From NCBI GenBank assembly GCA_008828725.1, contig MEHQ01000605.1, forward strand, positions 1,028,789-1,092,788: a DNA stretch of 64,000 bases, in the 5' to 3' direction. The notes beneath the pieces were generated by a model that searched no databases, was not told the DNA's origin, and saw only the letters and a list, made by a program, of their open reading frames with translations. The translations under genes and the position numbers were made by a program. Below are positions 10,700 to 24,200 of this stretch, one piece after another. Every line of letters begins with the position of its first letter. Positions within the stretch are counted from its first letter, which is position 1. Origin of the DNA: Saccharina japonica (lineage: Eukaryota; Sar; Phaeophyceae; Laminariales; Laminariaceae).

Positions 10700-13600
10700 T
10701 CAAGACGACCAGGCGTGCGTCCCAATATATTTATGCCGCTCGTGCCACTCACAGTACATGACGTCAAATATGTGAGTCTGCTCCACTGTCCCGGTGAACA
10801 GGTGCGACCACGGCCCTTGGGCGTACACGGCCACGTCTGGATACACGCGATTGTTGAACCGTAAGCATACATGCGTTGACGGGGGGGAGGCAATAGGTAA
10901 ACATATATTATTAATAGTAATATTTCATTTGGCATTACAACAATGTTCTCGCATTTGCCAAGCATACCCTTCACATACACCCATCATTCATCCCCGAATA
11001 CTTAGCAAACCTACACCAATGATGAAGTCCCCCTAATGAACGACTTCACCGACCCCTTTCCGACGTTTCCACAACCAAATCAGAAAGGGTGACATTCAGG
11101 TGTGCCTTCTAATCAAATATGTATACATATGACAACCAAGGCAACCGTGTTTTAATGGCCAGTGCAACGTGTTGTGTGCATGCGATACCTGCATTTGTTT
11201 AACAGCTTTTTCCTGGAACTTGGGCGTGTCCCAAGGTCAACCAAAGTTCGACCAGAACGTAAGCGACATTGAGTGGGGTTAGGGTTAGGGTTAGGGTTAG
11301 GGTGCAACTCACCAGCACCCGAATGCGTCTCGGAGTTCATGGGCACGAGCGACTGCTGGACGTAGTCAGGATCCATCGCCTCATCGTTAGTAACCGTCGG
11401 GCGCAGGAATGGACTGCCATCGGAAACGTCAACATAGTTGGGTCCTCGGTCCTGGTGAAGCACGAAACCAGACCAATGGTGCGAACAATAAGGCTGTCTC
11501 GTCCCACATCTCGAACATGCTATGCGATGACACATTGTTGATAATACAAAGATCAAGGACGACAGTACCATGTAAATGACACTCGAGGGGCTATACCCTT
11601 CGAGTTTGAGACTGGACACCCTGATTGATTACTCGCATTTGCAGCCAAGGCGGGCCATTACAGCGAAATCCCGAAACTCCTTGAACGGGAGGCTCGTATT
11701 CGTTTCGAAGGTACGAGCCGGGGTGCACCAGGCAAAGCTGAGACCCTTGCCCCGTCGACAAAACGATCTGGCTACGCGTGCTGCACTTGTACTTACAATC
11801 TCCGACGCATGCTACTGAAGAAGGCCCACCATGGTATTGTGTGAGGGTCCTTGCTTGAGGAGCTCTACTTCTCAAGCAAAAAACAGATTTGGGAAGAAAC
11901 TAGAAGTTGCTACTCGATGAACAATCCCAATGGACTGACTGTCCACTCAAAAACAAGTGCAACGAGTTAATTTAAAGGCCGACGAGTTTAGGATTGAGTA
12001 GGCCGGCCCGTCGGAAACCGATTCATCCAAAACGTGATACATCTATCGTAGCACGCGTCGTCCTCACTGTTTGGGGTACTCACGTACAAGACTGATCCGG
12101 GGCCGTTGCCGACCGATATCACGGTGTAGGGTAACCCGTCGGCGGCGTAGTTGGGAACGCCGGTGTGCTCAGTGGCCGTTTTGTCGACCGCCATACAAAG
12201 GCCAGTCACGGAGGAGCCACGGCCACAGTATCCATTGTAGGAAACAGAGTGGCCGTGGTCGGCTGTGGAGATTATGAGCGTATCCCTATAATCGGTGTTA
12301 TCCATAGCGTATTGGACGGCCTCCTGATACGCTATACCGTCCTGGAACCTGTTGCGCGCGCGAGCCACATAACCGGTACGGGGTACGTTTGACGAGGGAG
12401 GTCGGCATGGGAGTTACATTCGCTGTACATACTGGCGGCATTGCGCTGTCACCATGACCAGGGAGAGGACATGGCCTCCAGTATGCACGAATAGAGTATA
12501 CGTGAGTATTGTCTTATGCTGACAGCTATACGTGGAGGCTTACACGCACGCCCACGGCATAGGCGCTTGGCTGCAGATGCAGGCTATGGCAAGGACAGCA
12601 CCGGAATAGGTATAAAGCGCCTCTCCGTAATACTAATTGACGTCGCCCAACAACCCAAATTGAGACAAGGGGTAGGTTGCGCTTCACACCCAACACCATT
12701 GCCCTAGGTTGTTTTGACGCATGCTACGATAGAGGTGCACCATGATCTTTTTGAGCTCTTCACTTGAGGAGCGTCATACCTCACCAAACAAAATGATGTT
12801 GGAAGAAAATAAAAGTGCTACCGGATGAGAAATCCCATGTCCGAAGTATTCTCTGAAACAATATTCGTCACAAAAATGAAAGTCCGACGAATTTGGGTTA
12901 AGGAGCCCGATCGTTCAGAACACGATTCAGCCAAAACGTCCTACCTCTACCGTAGCACGCGTCGTCTACAGAATAACATTGTAAACAGCACGTGGAATCC
13001 ATGTATACTTAGTAGCTCGTCCATACAGGGAAATCATCGACCAGACTTGGTTGTGCTAAACCGTTCAACATATTGACTGTGATATGGTGGACATGGCTTA
13101 CACGACAGGTTTGTCAGGACTATCGTGCCCAAACGAAAAACCAGAGTCGCCATCACGCTCAAAACAGTAATGGGCGTGCGCTGACAGGGTCTATAGGCTC
13201 AAGCCGCGATATCACCACCCATGCCCATACCCTTGACTATTCATTGTCCGGTAGACGTTATCGTTGAGGGAGAAAACACTTACGTGCGGTGAAGGTTTCC
13301 TGCGTGGTTGGCGTGATCAACGCGGCCGGCCTCGACCAAGAGGTAGTATCCTTCCGGGTTGCTGGAGAGGAACTCTATGGCGGCTTTGGTCATGTCCAGG
13401 AGGGAAGGCTCGTCGCTTTCTTCGCCCTCGGACAGGCGGTCATGGTCATAACTCAGGTGGCTTGAGGCAAACAGGCCCAGCACTTTGCCCTCGCTAGGCC
13501 GCGAGGCGATTGACGTAGAATGCAATGGCGGGGGAAATGGGGTAGGGTAAATAAATACGCGCCAATTCAATGGTTGGGTTTATTGTGTAGATGAGTTCGT

Positions 13601-16600
13601 GTCAAATTCGTCATGTTTTCATTGTGGAAAAGGAGCATAAATTCCGGTGTTCCGTATTTCTCCGTGTTCCCTCCGTCCCTTGTGCTTACTGCACTGGAAA
13701 ATCCAAGAACTAGTTTCGACCCGATGAGCTCGATCGAAAACCTTAACGGCTGCACGTAAGGATACCACGTTCAACCCACGGCGATATTCAGCGCAAAACC
13801 AACCTCCAAACACGACCGCCACATTAATATCTCGAATACAGTAGGAAGGCACGTTCGACTCCGATTTAAATGCATTCGCGTTGAGGCGACAGAACACTCT
13901 GAAATAGGGTCGAGTGCAAGGGCTTTTACAGAGCATTAGTTTTAGGGTTTACGAAGGCCGCGAGAAAGACAGCCAGTACAACAGGGACCTCAAACGTATG
14001 CGCACTGCTGTTTCCCCTACACCGTGGGGCTCAACTGTAGCCAAATCGAATGGACGCTTAGTGTAAAGACACGTTTTAGCCCCAACACACTACGGTCTCG
14101 CCACAGGAGCTACTGACTGTACAATTATTCACCCGTTAGAGAGGTCGATATCAAGGAATTCTTGTTTAGTCTGGGCGACCGTCACTCCCGCGGCGGCCGC
14201 CTCGGCGATGAGGTCGCGTCCATCCATGCGGTTCCCGCTGACACCAAGCAGGTCCACCGCTGAATCATTGTAGAAGTTGCCCTTACCGCCACCGACGGCG
14301 AAGTCGACCCGACCATCTTCTCCCGTCATAGCGATTATGAGCTGTATTTGCAAGGGTGGTCAAGGCGTGGCGTAAACCCAGGAGCAGCATGCGGGTTTTG
14401 GTTGATGGCTGTTTTTGTTTGCAAGGTACTCGTGCGTTCCTTGCGTTCCTGGCCTACTTGGTGATAACACCGCTTATCATATACACCATGCGCACGGATT
14501 AGACGGATACATACATCTGGCGGGTATTTAATGTTCACCCGAAAAGGTGTAACGGTCGATCTCTAGGAGTATTCCTCAATCTGGTGGTCAAACTAAGCGT
14601 TAAGCCTGACTCTTCGTCATCTGGTATGGATTAGTTGGTCGTCGTGAATATAGATGACATTGCTGGCGCCTCACCTGCTGTGCGATGTCTACCTGCTCCG
14701 TACACCCTTCCGGAACTGCGGATTCATAGCTTCGGTCCACGCTATGCGCATACACGTTGGATGGAGTGGCGTGCGTAATGCGAGCGGTGGTAACCACGCC
14801 AACCTTCTTGTTCATCTCCTTGGCCTGCCACCATTCGCGCACCAAAAAGCGACAGAGAGAGGAGGGGGTGTTACACAAACTGCGCAGCAATATATATATC
14901 TCAAACGGCAGCTGCAAGCAGCGGGATAGATATATCGCGCAGAACCTTTGCCTCTGACTCAATATAACGCATTCCAAGAAGGACGGCGTGCTCGTATGTA
15001 CGAAGCATGCCGTTTGCTTGGTCGAGGACCTGGAGGACAATACTTACGGGGTGAGTTCGAAACATACACAATTTGATTGACCAGCATCCACGTGCGGTCA
15101 ACATGCCCAAGTCGCAGGTTACCATCGACAGATACACCAGCCGAACCACAAACCGTGTGGTACGAAGTGATGGCTTCTACCTCGTCGACTGCCGTGTGAT
15201 GCTTAGCTCAACCGCCGCCCCACTTGCTCTTCTTCAGTAGGGTTTATCCCATACTCGCTCAGTTGCACCCCCCGTCAAGGGAGTGATTAACGCCTGACGA
15301 CATAACTCATGCACGGTAAATTAACAGGATGACTGTACCTCGATTCAACACGACAACCGTTTCCATTTGACGATTTCCGCCCGGCCGGCGCGGATATCGC
15401 GGCATATTAACGACGCAAAATAGGATCTGAATCGGTGTCGGCGTGCGTTTAACCCGACTATTTTTCGGCTGAAGGTTGTCTAACGCCGGTGATACTTTGA
15501 AGAAAAGTGACCCCAGCAGCAAGAATGGTTGCACTATCGTTGCGGGCTGCAATACAGGTCCATAGGATATATAACCTCAGTGGCACCGTGTTAGATATGG
15601 CAAGTTTCTCAGAGTACGGTTGCATCTTCTCAAGGCGCCCGTAGAAACCCGTGAAGCCGTGTAGAGCTGTTACACATTTACTCGCAGTCAGTACATTATA
15701 AATCGTGTACATCAACATAGAGGCAAGCCGACAGTATTTCGCACAGAAAGAGGAGCAAACGACCGAGCTACCCCCCGAGGGGGGAGTGGAGCGACGAGTT
15801 CCTTTTTGTTACTTGTTCGACAAAACATTCACGAGATTGACCCTTGACCACGCCTCTCGTTGGAAACAGGGAAGGGGGTAAGGGGGGGGGGCGGAGCACT
15901 AACAAAGTGTTTTTCGGGGAAGTTCGAAATGTTTCCACTTTGAAATCATTGCCGGGGCCTTCTATGCACATCTGAAGACGAGAACCTTAAACACACTATA
16001 ACACATATTGACGGTGCTTAACGTGAGGGGTATTCCACTCTGCGCACTTTGACGCGCTGTGGTCACGCCCACGCACCTTCTCAGCTAGGAGAGGAAGCTC
16101 GTTGCCTGGAAGAGTAGAGCAGTCACCCCGACTGACGCTGTCGGAGACTCCGATGACACCCTGGGCGAAGCGAAGTTCGAATAAAGACAGAAAACCGCGT
16201 CAGATCACAGTTTTTATAAACTCGTAAAAATCGTCAGCACGGTAGACCACAATGTAACTCGGCGGGTGGGCACACGGCGGGCTCCAGCTCGAGGTAAAAG
16301 TTTTTTGTTCGTTGTTCATGGTGTCACATGTTTGGCCGAAAGCGGTCCTTGCAACGTCGTGCGTTGCTGTTTTGTTCGGGCTCGCGGGCATAGTGTAGTT
16401 CAGCGTCTGCTTGCCGACGACACCCGTTATTCCGACAGATGCACGACAGAACGTTCCGAGGATCGTATGGCTGCAATATACACGGCAGAGGTGGACATCA
16501 CGAACGCGAGCTACAATATGAATATACCACTGACACCGATATATTCTACTCTCGGGCCATGTGCACAGTGAATGCCAGTACATATACGCGTTTAAAAAAT

Positions 16601-19600
16601 ACGTTCAACACGCGTGCTACGGTAGCTCTGTTTGGCTGGATCGTTTTCTGAACGATCGAGCGCCTTAGCCCAACTTTGTCGGGCTTTCATTTGTGTGACG
16701 AGTAATATTTCAGAGTACACTTCGGGGCATGATATTGTGAATCCGGCAAAACTTTGATATTCCTCCGAAAATCCTTTGTTTCGGTGAGGTATGACGCTCC
16801 TCAAGTGAAGAGCTTAGAGAAGACATGGTGCACCTCTATCGTAGCATGCGGTTCAACCCGAACCTATTTGGGGTGTTGGACCGTCTAGCCCAAGCAGCTA
16901 CAGTGGTAACCACCGCCCCGAGAGAACACGCATGCAGTTTCCGTGGAAAACTGTTGTGTAGGGTAGAGGTAGCACTCACCGCCTTGGTCTTGTGTCCGGT
17001 ATTCATCGCCGTGGCGGTACCGGCCGAGTCTGGGGTCTGCGCGTTAGTATTGTACGTCTTGACGATGCCAGTCCATGGCATCCTGTCGGTCAACAAAGGC
17101 CATAGCATACCGACCGTGCGGGTAAACAATCTCGTCAAATAGTCGCAGGCCTATCCTTGGTTCGACCGGTACAAACAGTAGAGCTCACCAGTGATACCGC
17201 GGGTTTAATTTCCTACCGGGTACAGAGGGTATACCGATTTAGGTGCGTCCCGTGGCAAGCCGGCACAATCGCCAGATGTTTCCGTTTTCGTTATGTTTGG
17301 GGATGTTTGGGTCCTAGGGGACGACGAATTTTCGGCGCTAAAAAAATAACAAGAAAAAACAACTCATTCGTCAATGGGTTCAGCAGGGGCATACACAACG
17401 CGCGTGCAAAAGATCAGGGCTCATCTCGAGAAAACAGCGTGAGAATTTCGACCTTAGTGCTCTAAACCGTGCAAATACCGATATAGCCTCTTAATTATTC
17501 TGTTTAAACAAATACTCGAAGACTCGAGTTGAGGCGTTAAATTCTCACTTAACATTGATCAAAGGTCATAAGATCTTCGAAATGTTTCGTGAATCCTTGT
17601 ACACGCTTGCCTTGGACCACCCGGAAGTAGGTCAGTGCCGACGAAAAAATATTGAGTATAAAGTATATCCCAACGATTACAAACGCCTGACTATTATTTT
17701 CCTCTTTGAAGGCTTTCGATTGGCCGGCCCACATTTGCGGAGATAGCCCCAGACCTAGGTCCTTCAAAACGAAATGATTATATGCCAACCTCTTCCACTG
17801 TTTGCGAGAGTCGGTATGATACCAATTATGTGGCATTATAGTTGGTATTGCATGCGGCATTGAAGATTCGTGACTGACGAAAGTTGGAGTGATACGCGCC
17901 TGAACAAGCTCGTACAATGCCCCAGGTGTAAGTTTAATATGCGCAGTGCAGGATAACAGGGGAGGGGTGATACGCGCGGTCAGCAGGAAGCAGTGCCGTA
18001 GTCCACATCATTGTTATAGAAACAGCTAATTTACGGTAAGGTTCGTGGCTCATTGTGATTTCAACCCTGACCGAAGGCTCTTAGAAGTTGTTCTGGAAGG
18101 AATTGGAGTGGAGGTCCGTGCTAAACACAAAGGTCTACGAGTATTTATCTGCAATATCGTTTTTAAAATTAAATCGCAGCCTGGCGCTACATATGTAACT
18201 CCCAGGTCATTAACACATGGTTGTTGTAGTGCTGTTGGCGAATCTACTCCAGATGACATGCACGTATGCAACGCAACCTCACTTTTCGTGGGATAGTTCA
18301 AACTCATCCCCATAGCCACCCTCTAGCTGGCCCTGGTACAAACGAGTGCCGTAGTTGGTGTTGACGCCGTTGCCGTCTGCTATCATGAGGATCACATTGC
18401 GGGCCGCACTGGTGTTGATGCGCCTGAACTGCCTCTTGATGTCCTTGATCCTTTGTCTTCCCTCGGTGGGCCAGTCACGCTACATGAGACAAAGAGTAGA
18501 CAGACAGACATTCGGGCAAAGGGCCGTTAGTAACGACACGATGCGAAGGGGGCAAGAAAACGTGCGACTTCGCTTTTCAATTATTGCCTTTTGCTTGACT
18601 CTTGAGACTACGAACTAATGTGCCGTACATTATGTAGCACTATGTTCCTATATATAAGAACTGCTTGGAATAATAAATAAAAATAAAAAGGCCTGTATTT
18701 AAAACAAATTAATAGAACATACTAGCGAATTAAAATACCCAATCATTTGCCGACGAAGAAATAGGGGAATGTCCGAAAACAAACTTGGTAAAAATGTCGG
18801 AATTGCCTATCTTTGGTAAGTTGCAATATCCCAACATATAACGATATTTGGCATGTCTTATTGATATATCCAACGTCTCGTTACTAATGGCACTAACAAG
18901 CTTATCTTCAGTGGATAGACATCACCTATCTATCTCATACGCCGCAAATATTATTTCGCAAGGCGTAACCAGTTGTGCATATACCAGGTACCAATATTTC
19001 CAGGTTGGAAGTCAAGTGACGACGGTTGCAATTCGGACTATTACTGGACCAAAATCCAATGTTCTAAGAAGCAACACGGAAGGTTGTCTATCTACTGCAA
19101 TGACAATATTATAAAATAATGTATGTGCTACTCTGCTATAGTTATATACCTGGTGCCGATTGTTGTGCTTGTATACCTGGTATATATGTTACGTACCTGG
19201 TTATCAAGAATGAGTACAACCGCATTTGTGTTTGCATTCTTGGTGCAGATTTAGATATAACATTTTACAGGCTGGTTCAAGCATTCCACCCAAAATTCAT
19301 TGAGTGGCCAATGTCCATGCCGTTTTCTGGAGATAGGTCCTGAAATTTGGCACACGTGTTTTATGCGCCCTATCCGAGACTGTAACAGATGTTTTTTTTT
19401 GTTTTTTTCCCGTCAGATATTGCTTGTTTCGTATTTTTTTCGGGAAATTTGGGTCTTAGGAGATCCAAAGTTTCCGGCAAAAAAAAAAAAAAAACTCATT
19501 CGTAAAAGGCTCGGGTAGGGCGCATAAAACACGTGTACCACGTTTCGGGGTCTATCTCCAAACAACGGCGTGGACATATGGACTTTTGTGCCGTAAAAGT

Positions 19601-21290
19601 GCAAAAATAGGCTTTGCCTCGTACTTACTTAGTTTCAGTATGTAATCGATTTTGGGCGTTAAATATGACTTCATATGATCATACGCAGTCAGATCTTCGA
19701 ATATTTGCGTGAAACTTTGTACAAACATGCCTTGGACCACCTGGAAGCGGCTCGTTCAGAAAAAACAATTTGACGGGGGAAAATGATTTCCTATGGAAAC
19801 GCCTGACTATTGTTGACCACTTTCGATGCCTGTGATTGGTCAGGCCACATTTTCGGCGGTAGCGCCAGTTTCAGGTCCTTGAACGAAAAACTAGCGACGT
19901 CACCCTCTTCCACTAGTCATGGCGGTCAGTATGATACCAAATATGTGACATTGGAGTTGCCATTGCATGCGGCATTCGTGACTGTCGAAATTTTGGGTGA
20001 TATGCCTGAACCAGCCTGTATAATGACGCTTTTTAGTGGAAATTTTATACACCGATGCATATTCATCAGGTAAGCCCCGTATGGCTTACGTACAACACAG
20101 CCTTCGACAAAATCGGAATACTAAACAGAAAACTAGGGATCGCCGCCGACATACATCATACACCGAATATGAACTCGTACTGTAGAACGAGTATGGATAT
20201 CGAATCTTATTGTCGAACCGCATTTATGTCGAGTCATCCTGCAGATATAACGCTTAAAATATAGCGACATCTGGATATCGTACATTTTACAATATTCGAT
20301 ACATCGGGAAAATCCGACGAAGTGAACATACATGCAGCATCGTGTACAAAGTAGGTTGGAGCTTGGATATCATAGAAAGATAACCGTAAGCAACAAATCG
20401 TCGTAGTGATCGTATAAATGTCGAATATTATTGTTGAGCAGCAGTGGTTTTAGTCATCCTGGCAGGTATACATGAGACGCGACTATTAAGAGGGGATACC
20501 TTGGACCTTAATCTACCCATCAGGAATCAGGAACACATCCGACGTAATGTATTGCGTGCAGCATCGTTCATACGTATACCTTGATTGCTCTTTCGTTGAG
20601 TTTTTTATTTCAGGGCAATTCGTATGTGGAGACATGGAGCCTGTCAGATACAACGCTTTCAAGTTTCAAGAGGCGATATCTTTATCTTGGACCTTAATAT
20701 ATCCATGAGGAACATCCGACGCAATGTATTATGTGCAGCATCGCCTACATATATACGTATAACTTGATTGCTCTTGCTTTTAGCTTGATATTAAAGAGTA
20801 TTTAGAGACATCATGGAGCCTGGGCATCCAGTCACCGTAACTCCAACGGCCCTGCCAACCACCGCGAAGATGATTCCAGTTTCTGAAACGTATCACGTAT
20901 TTGATGTGTGATACTTGTTCCACTTTCCTCAACATCAGTTGTTATGGAGATGATATCAAAGCGTTGGCTCTCACTGCTCTCTGTGTCGCCGTAGTAATAT
21001 CGCAAGTTGTATAGCTCCGGTCCATGCATCGGCCCAGGTAAAATGTATTCCAGATAATTCATAGATACCGAGAGCTCGATATAACCGTATTATTGTGGTC
21101 AAGCTGGAAAATTGAATGTAATCGCAACCGACACAACACGAAACACCACCGATCGGGCACACGAACGAGGCGCAGATGCAAGGCGCAGATGCAGGAGCCA
21201 ACTAAGCAGGACGACAAATGGTGATTCACATACCTCAGTCTGAGCATTGCAGAGGGCCAGAGTCGCAACAATGGCCAAGGACGTCTTCAT
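10700..21290 (-). CDS. Secreted alkaline phosphatase (PhoA family), ten exons
   Basis: Hydrolyses phosphate monoesters outside the cell; two zinc and one magnesium ion are expected. Exons in order (minus strand): 21234-21290, 18283-18479, 16980-17082, 16077-16160, 14675-14824, 14133-14341, 13284-13493, 12084-12348, 11313-11451, 10700-10836. Every junction has GT-AG and the phases match, giving 516 residues, usual for the family. Residues 1-19 are a signal peptide (MKTSLAIVATLALCNAQTE). By comparison with E. coli PhoA I see metal ligand Asp54, nucleophile Ser104 in DSAGTATA, His165 (the Asp153 position) and Thr167 in THATP, Arg178 binding phosphate, Glu321/Asp326/His330 in VEAGRVDHANH, Asp367-His368 in TADHGH and His468 in ETHSG. 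Nothing is broken. The last exon is the one doubt: a GTGAGT donor at 10747-10752 could end it at 10753 and lead to a further exon. Confidence 0.93.
11276..11302 (+). repeat. Interstitial telomere-like run, TTAGGG type
   Basis: Four GGGTTA units plus a partial one. It lies in intron 9 of the alkaline phosphatase, starting about ten bases past the splice donor of exon 9. In the transcript sense it reads CCCTAA. Confidence 0.95.
11804..12059 (+). mobile_element. Family A element inside alkaline phosphatase intron 8
   Basis: Ends GACGCATGCTACTGAAGAAGG and ATCTATCGTAGCACGCGTC. It is one of the more diverged copies and stops about 25 bases short of the splice donor of exon 8 (at 12082-12083), so the insertion sits just inside the intron. 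Confidence 0.75.
12716..12963 (+). mobile_element. Family A element inside alkaline phosphatase intron 7
   Basis: Near-complete copy very close to those at 4.1 and 5.0 kb, with clear 21-base terminal inverted repeats and the same orientation. No reading frame. The intron remains well formed around it. Confidence 0.87.
16610..16850 (-). mobile_element. Family A element inside alkaline phosphatase intron 3
   Basis: Left end ACGCGTGCTACGGTAG and right end CACCTCTATCGTAGCATGCG, with the core in reverse orientation (GAACGATCGAGCGCCTTAGC). It ends about 130 bases before the exon 3 donor. Confidence 0.82.
17265..17920 (+). repeat. Interspersed repeat E, copy 1 (alkaline phosphatase intron 2)
   Basis: Shares an ordered series of words with 19325-20035: TTTGGGTC.TAG, ACTCATTCGT, AGATCTTCGAA, CTTGCCTTGGACCACC, ACGCCTGACTATT, CCTCTTCCACT, TATGATACCAA, TTGCATGCGGCATT. 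The two are in the same orientation and about 2.1 kb apart. No protein domain is recognised. Confidence 0.75.
19325..20035 (+). repeat. Interspersed repeat E, copy 2, with a 50-base inverted repeat
   Basis: Second copy of the repeat, in alkaline phosphatase intron 1. Its left part carries a strong inverted repeat: 19329-19379 (GGAGATAGG..CACACGTGTTTTATGCGCCCTA) against 19510-19559, separated by T-rich and A-rich runs. This could be a non-autonomous element or a strong hairpin in the transcript. Confidence 0.75.
20130..20825. repeat. Diverged tandem repeat, period about 180 bases
   Basis: The units at about 20499-20645 and 20682-20822 share TTGGACCTTAAT, CATCCGACG.AATGTATT, GTGCAGCATCG, ACTTGATTGCTCTT and ATGGAGCCTG. 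Two more degraded units lie upstream (GCAGCATCGTGTACA at 20332; TCATCCTGC/GCAG words). All are inside intron 1 of the alkaline phosphatase. Confidence 0.75.
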
Positions 21291-24200
21291 AGTTGACCAG
21301 ACAACCCCTAGCGCAGGACTGGACGTGGTTGGAACAATACGAAGGGAGTGATATGTCCACTCTCGCGGTCCACCACCGCAAACAACAGCTATCGTGCGGC
21401 GGAGGCGGCGGCGGGGAATTTCAAAAGGAGCAAACGAATGATTCGTCAAAAACAACTCTGTGTCTTTACGAGTCGCATTTACGTGTTGTGTACTGTAATA
21501 GTTCGGAGTACAATATTCCAATATATTTCACACAACTATATTTTTCAAGCTCCACTCTTTTTACGTGATTTGCGTTTTGATTGCAGGATTTTTCTAGCTC
21601 GGCTATATTAAGAAAAACCCATGGTCCAAGGGATCTTACCTCATTGCCAAGGTGCCTTCCCTTACTCGGTCGAATGGCGCAGAAGCCCTGCTGCTGGCTT
21701 TTTCTTCCTCGATGTTTGCGATCTCATGCACGCTTTGTACTAACATTTAGCGCTTGCGGGTTCAGGAGGCGCAGTGATTTCGGGCTCGGTCGGCGCTTAA
21801 ACCTGTAGCGTCCGGCAGAAGGGATAACAACCGCCTGAAATTCAGGGAGGGTCTACGGTACACTTAACCCAGCGCAATATATACTACCCCAACCTCGGGC
21901 GGAAATGTACGCACCGTCTTATCTTCTTATAAGCGTACAAAGCATGTATTCATATTCGCGTCGAGGGTGGCATGGTGTATTATCGTATACCGGTACCTGG
22001 TTTATGGTTGTAGTTGGCTATGGCAGTATGCACTCCCGTACACGGAATTGTATGAACAATCACGTCAACAATGTTCACGGGCGTAGACTACGTGTGGAAT
22101 CTTTACCGTTACCGGATTTGGTAGATCGCCATTCGCGTTGTAAAATTGTTGTCGAAAATATGCCAACCTTTTGTAATTGTGTTCGCGGCAAACGTAGTTC
22201 TGTTACTAACCGCTCGGTTTTCATAATCCTTATTATGACCTATGATCACCCGACTTGCCCGTCCTGCCCGCGGGCACGTCATTCGTCAGACATTTATGAA
22301 TGGTCTGCCTCTTGGAAAAAGTACACTCTTCTGCTGATGCTGCTACAACACTGAAGCTGCTGCTACTACCCCGCTGTCCTTTTCCCTGACGCCCTTGCTG
22401 ACCTACTGCGCGCAGCCACGGCTACTAATTGTACGGCTTATTACGACACTACACCATTCAGGTCCACCACTACCGCTACTACTACTACTGCTACCACTCC
22501 TACTGCTACCACCACTAAGACTACTACTACTACTACTACTATTCGGTGGGACCATAATGAATAGGACGTACGTTACCAACAAAAACCTAAATATTTCCCT
22601 TTTTTTTCTAACCATCTTTGGTCCTATTTCCTATGGTGCCCAGTACTACTGTACTACTACTTAATTACTGCTGCAGGTACTCCGTTTACAACTGGAACTG
22701 CTGATGATGCCGATACGATATCTACTCACCTCTACTACGGCTACTACTCCTAACTGCAGTAGGACAAAGACACCGACCGAAGGGACAAATATTTTTAACC
22801 CGGTGATATGTTCCTGCGGTGACATCCATCTAGAGGTGAAGAGGACGGTACGCCAACGGCTATCAGAAACGTCATCGCATACCGAATCTTGTGTTGAGAG
22901 GTTTTTCAGCTGAAGGCTATTTTCATGTTGTCGGCTTCGGGCTCGCTCGGTGCGATGGTACGCATTTTTTTTATCATATTATTGCCTGAGTGCTACGTTT
23001 GACAGTACTACTGGACTGTATGTAGTAGACTACGAGCGGGGTGATGTGATAGCTTTGACAGTAATTTCTTGGCTTTTGCATGCGCGTACTATATAGTTTA
23101 GTGTGTTCCCCTACAAGAGTGCTCTTCTTGGTGGTGATACGATATGCAAAGATGCGAGGAACGCGTGTGAACTTGTACGACTGCTCCACACGCACGAGCA
23201 TACTCGTACGTACTGAATGTTTTTTTCGGGGAGCGGGTGTTACCAAATTGTGGTTGGAAATTCCGTTACAGACAAACTGTAACCTACGTCGTGGTATATA
23301 TAGTACGTACATGTACGTACATTCCAATGAGTATATTTTGAAAATAAAGTAGAATTGGTTGGAGTAGACTGGCGGTATCCGGCGAATGGTGCCATATATA
23401 TATTTTTAATTAAATGAGTAATGCGCTAGACATTGTCCAAAGGAAAATCCAGTAATAGTATTGTTATATATTATATTCGGTGGGACCAACAAACAAAAAA
23501 TACCTGATAAGCACCCTCCCCAGCGCCCCCGGCGGGCCGTTGAGAAATCAACTCGTACGAGTTTTTCTTAGCTCTGAAATTTCCTTTTTCAACAATCGTT
23601 GACGAGCTTGCCCAAGTGCGTGGGTTTCGTATACTACAGCTGTTAATAGCGTAAAGTGCTTGTTTTCAATCTTTTTTTTTTGGGTCGATTGCGATTGTTG
23701 GGAATAGGCGATAGTTACACCGCGCGCGGCCTGCCGTTCTACTCAGTGCCAAACTCTGGCGCGATCCATGCGCGACACGGATATGATTCATGTGATATAA
23801 AGTAGCGACAGCTGGAAGCAGTCCGTATGCAAGATTGTGGTAACTGCAGGTCTTTGAGCTAAGAGTTTATGTAGCTGGAGCTTAGAGCAGCACCAGCGCT
23901 ACCGATTTGGTTACAACCAGAGGCCTTTCAAAAGAGATGGAGGGTCTCGATTGGTTTCTCCAGTCGTTTCTCATCATGCCGGTAAACCACGTTAAATATG
24001 ACAGTCAAACCATCCTCGATTCGGTTTCCGCGTCGTCGGTAAATCCACGCGTGTTCTTGACGGTATGGCGTCTTTAGGCAGTGGCTATCCGGCCAAGCGA
24101 GAATATCGAAGAGTGATGATGTGCCTGCTGCTGCACCCTCCGCAGCGCTCGTATATCGGATGTTTGTGCTTGTATCCTACGGTGTACGCGTCGGGGGAGG

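Noticed and set aside
14890..15050. Minus-strand stretch reading VLDQANGMLRTYEHAVLLGMRYIES as an extra phosphatase exon
   Set aside because: It does not fit the phosphatase family, and the flanking exons 16077-16160 and 14675-14824 join in phase without it.
20832..21062. Minus-strand frame of 76 codons as an exon between phosphatase exons 1 and 2
   Set aside because: Exon 1 and the exon at 18283-18479 already join in phase, and this peptide has no counterpart in the family.
21905..22354. 149-codon plus-strand frame
   Set aside because: No domain, no splice context and no related copy. Its composition is unlike the GC-rich exons of the supported genes.
22403..22615. Serine/glycine-rich minus-strand protein
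   Set aside because: Explained by the CTA/CCA trinucleotide repeat.
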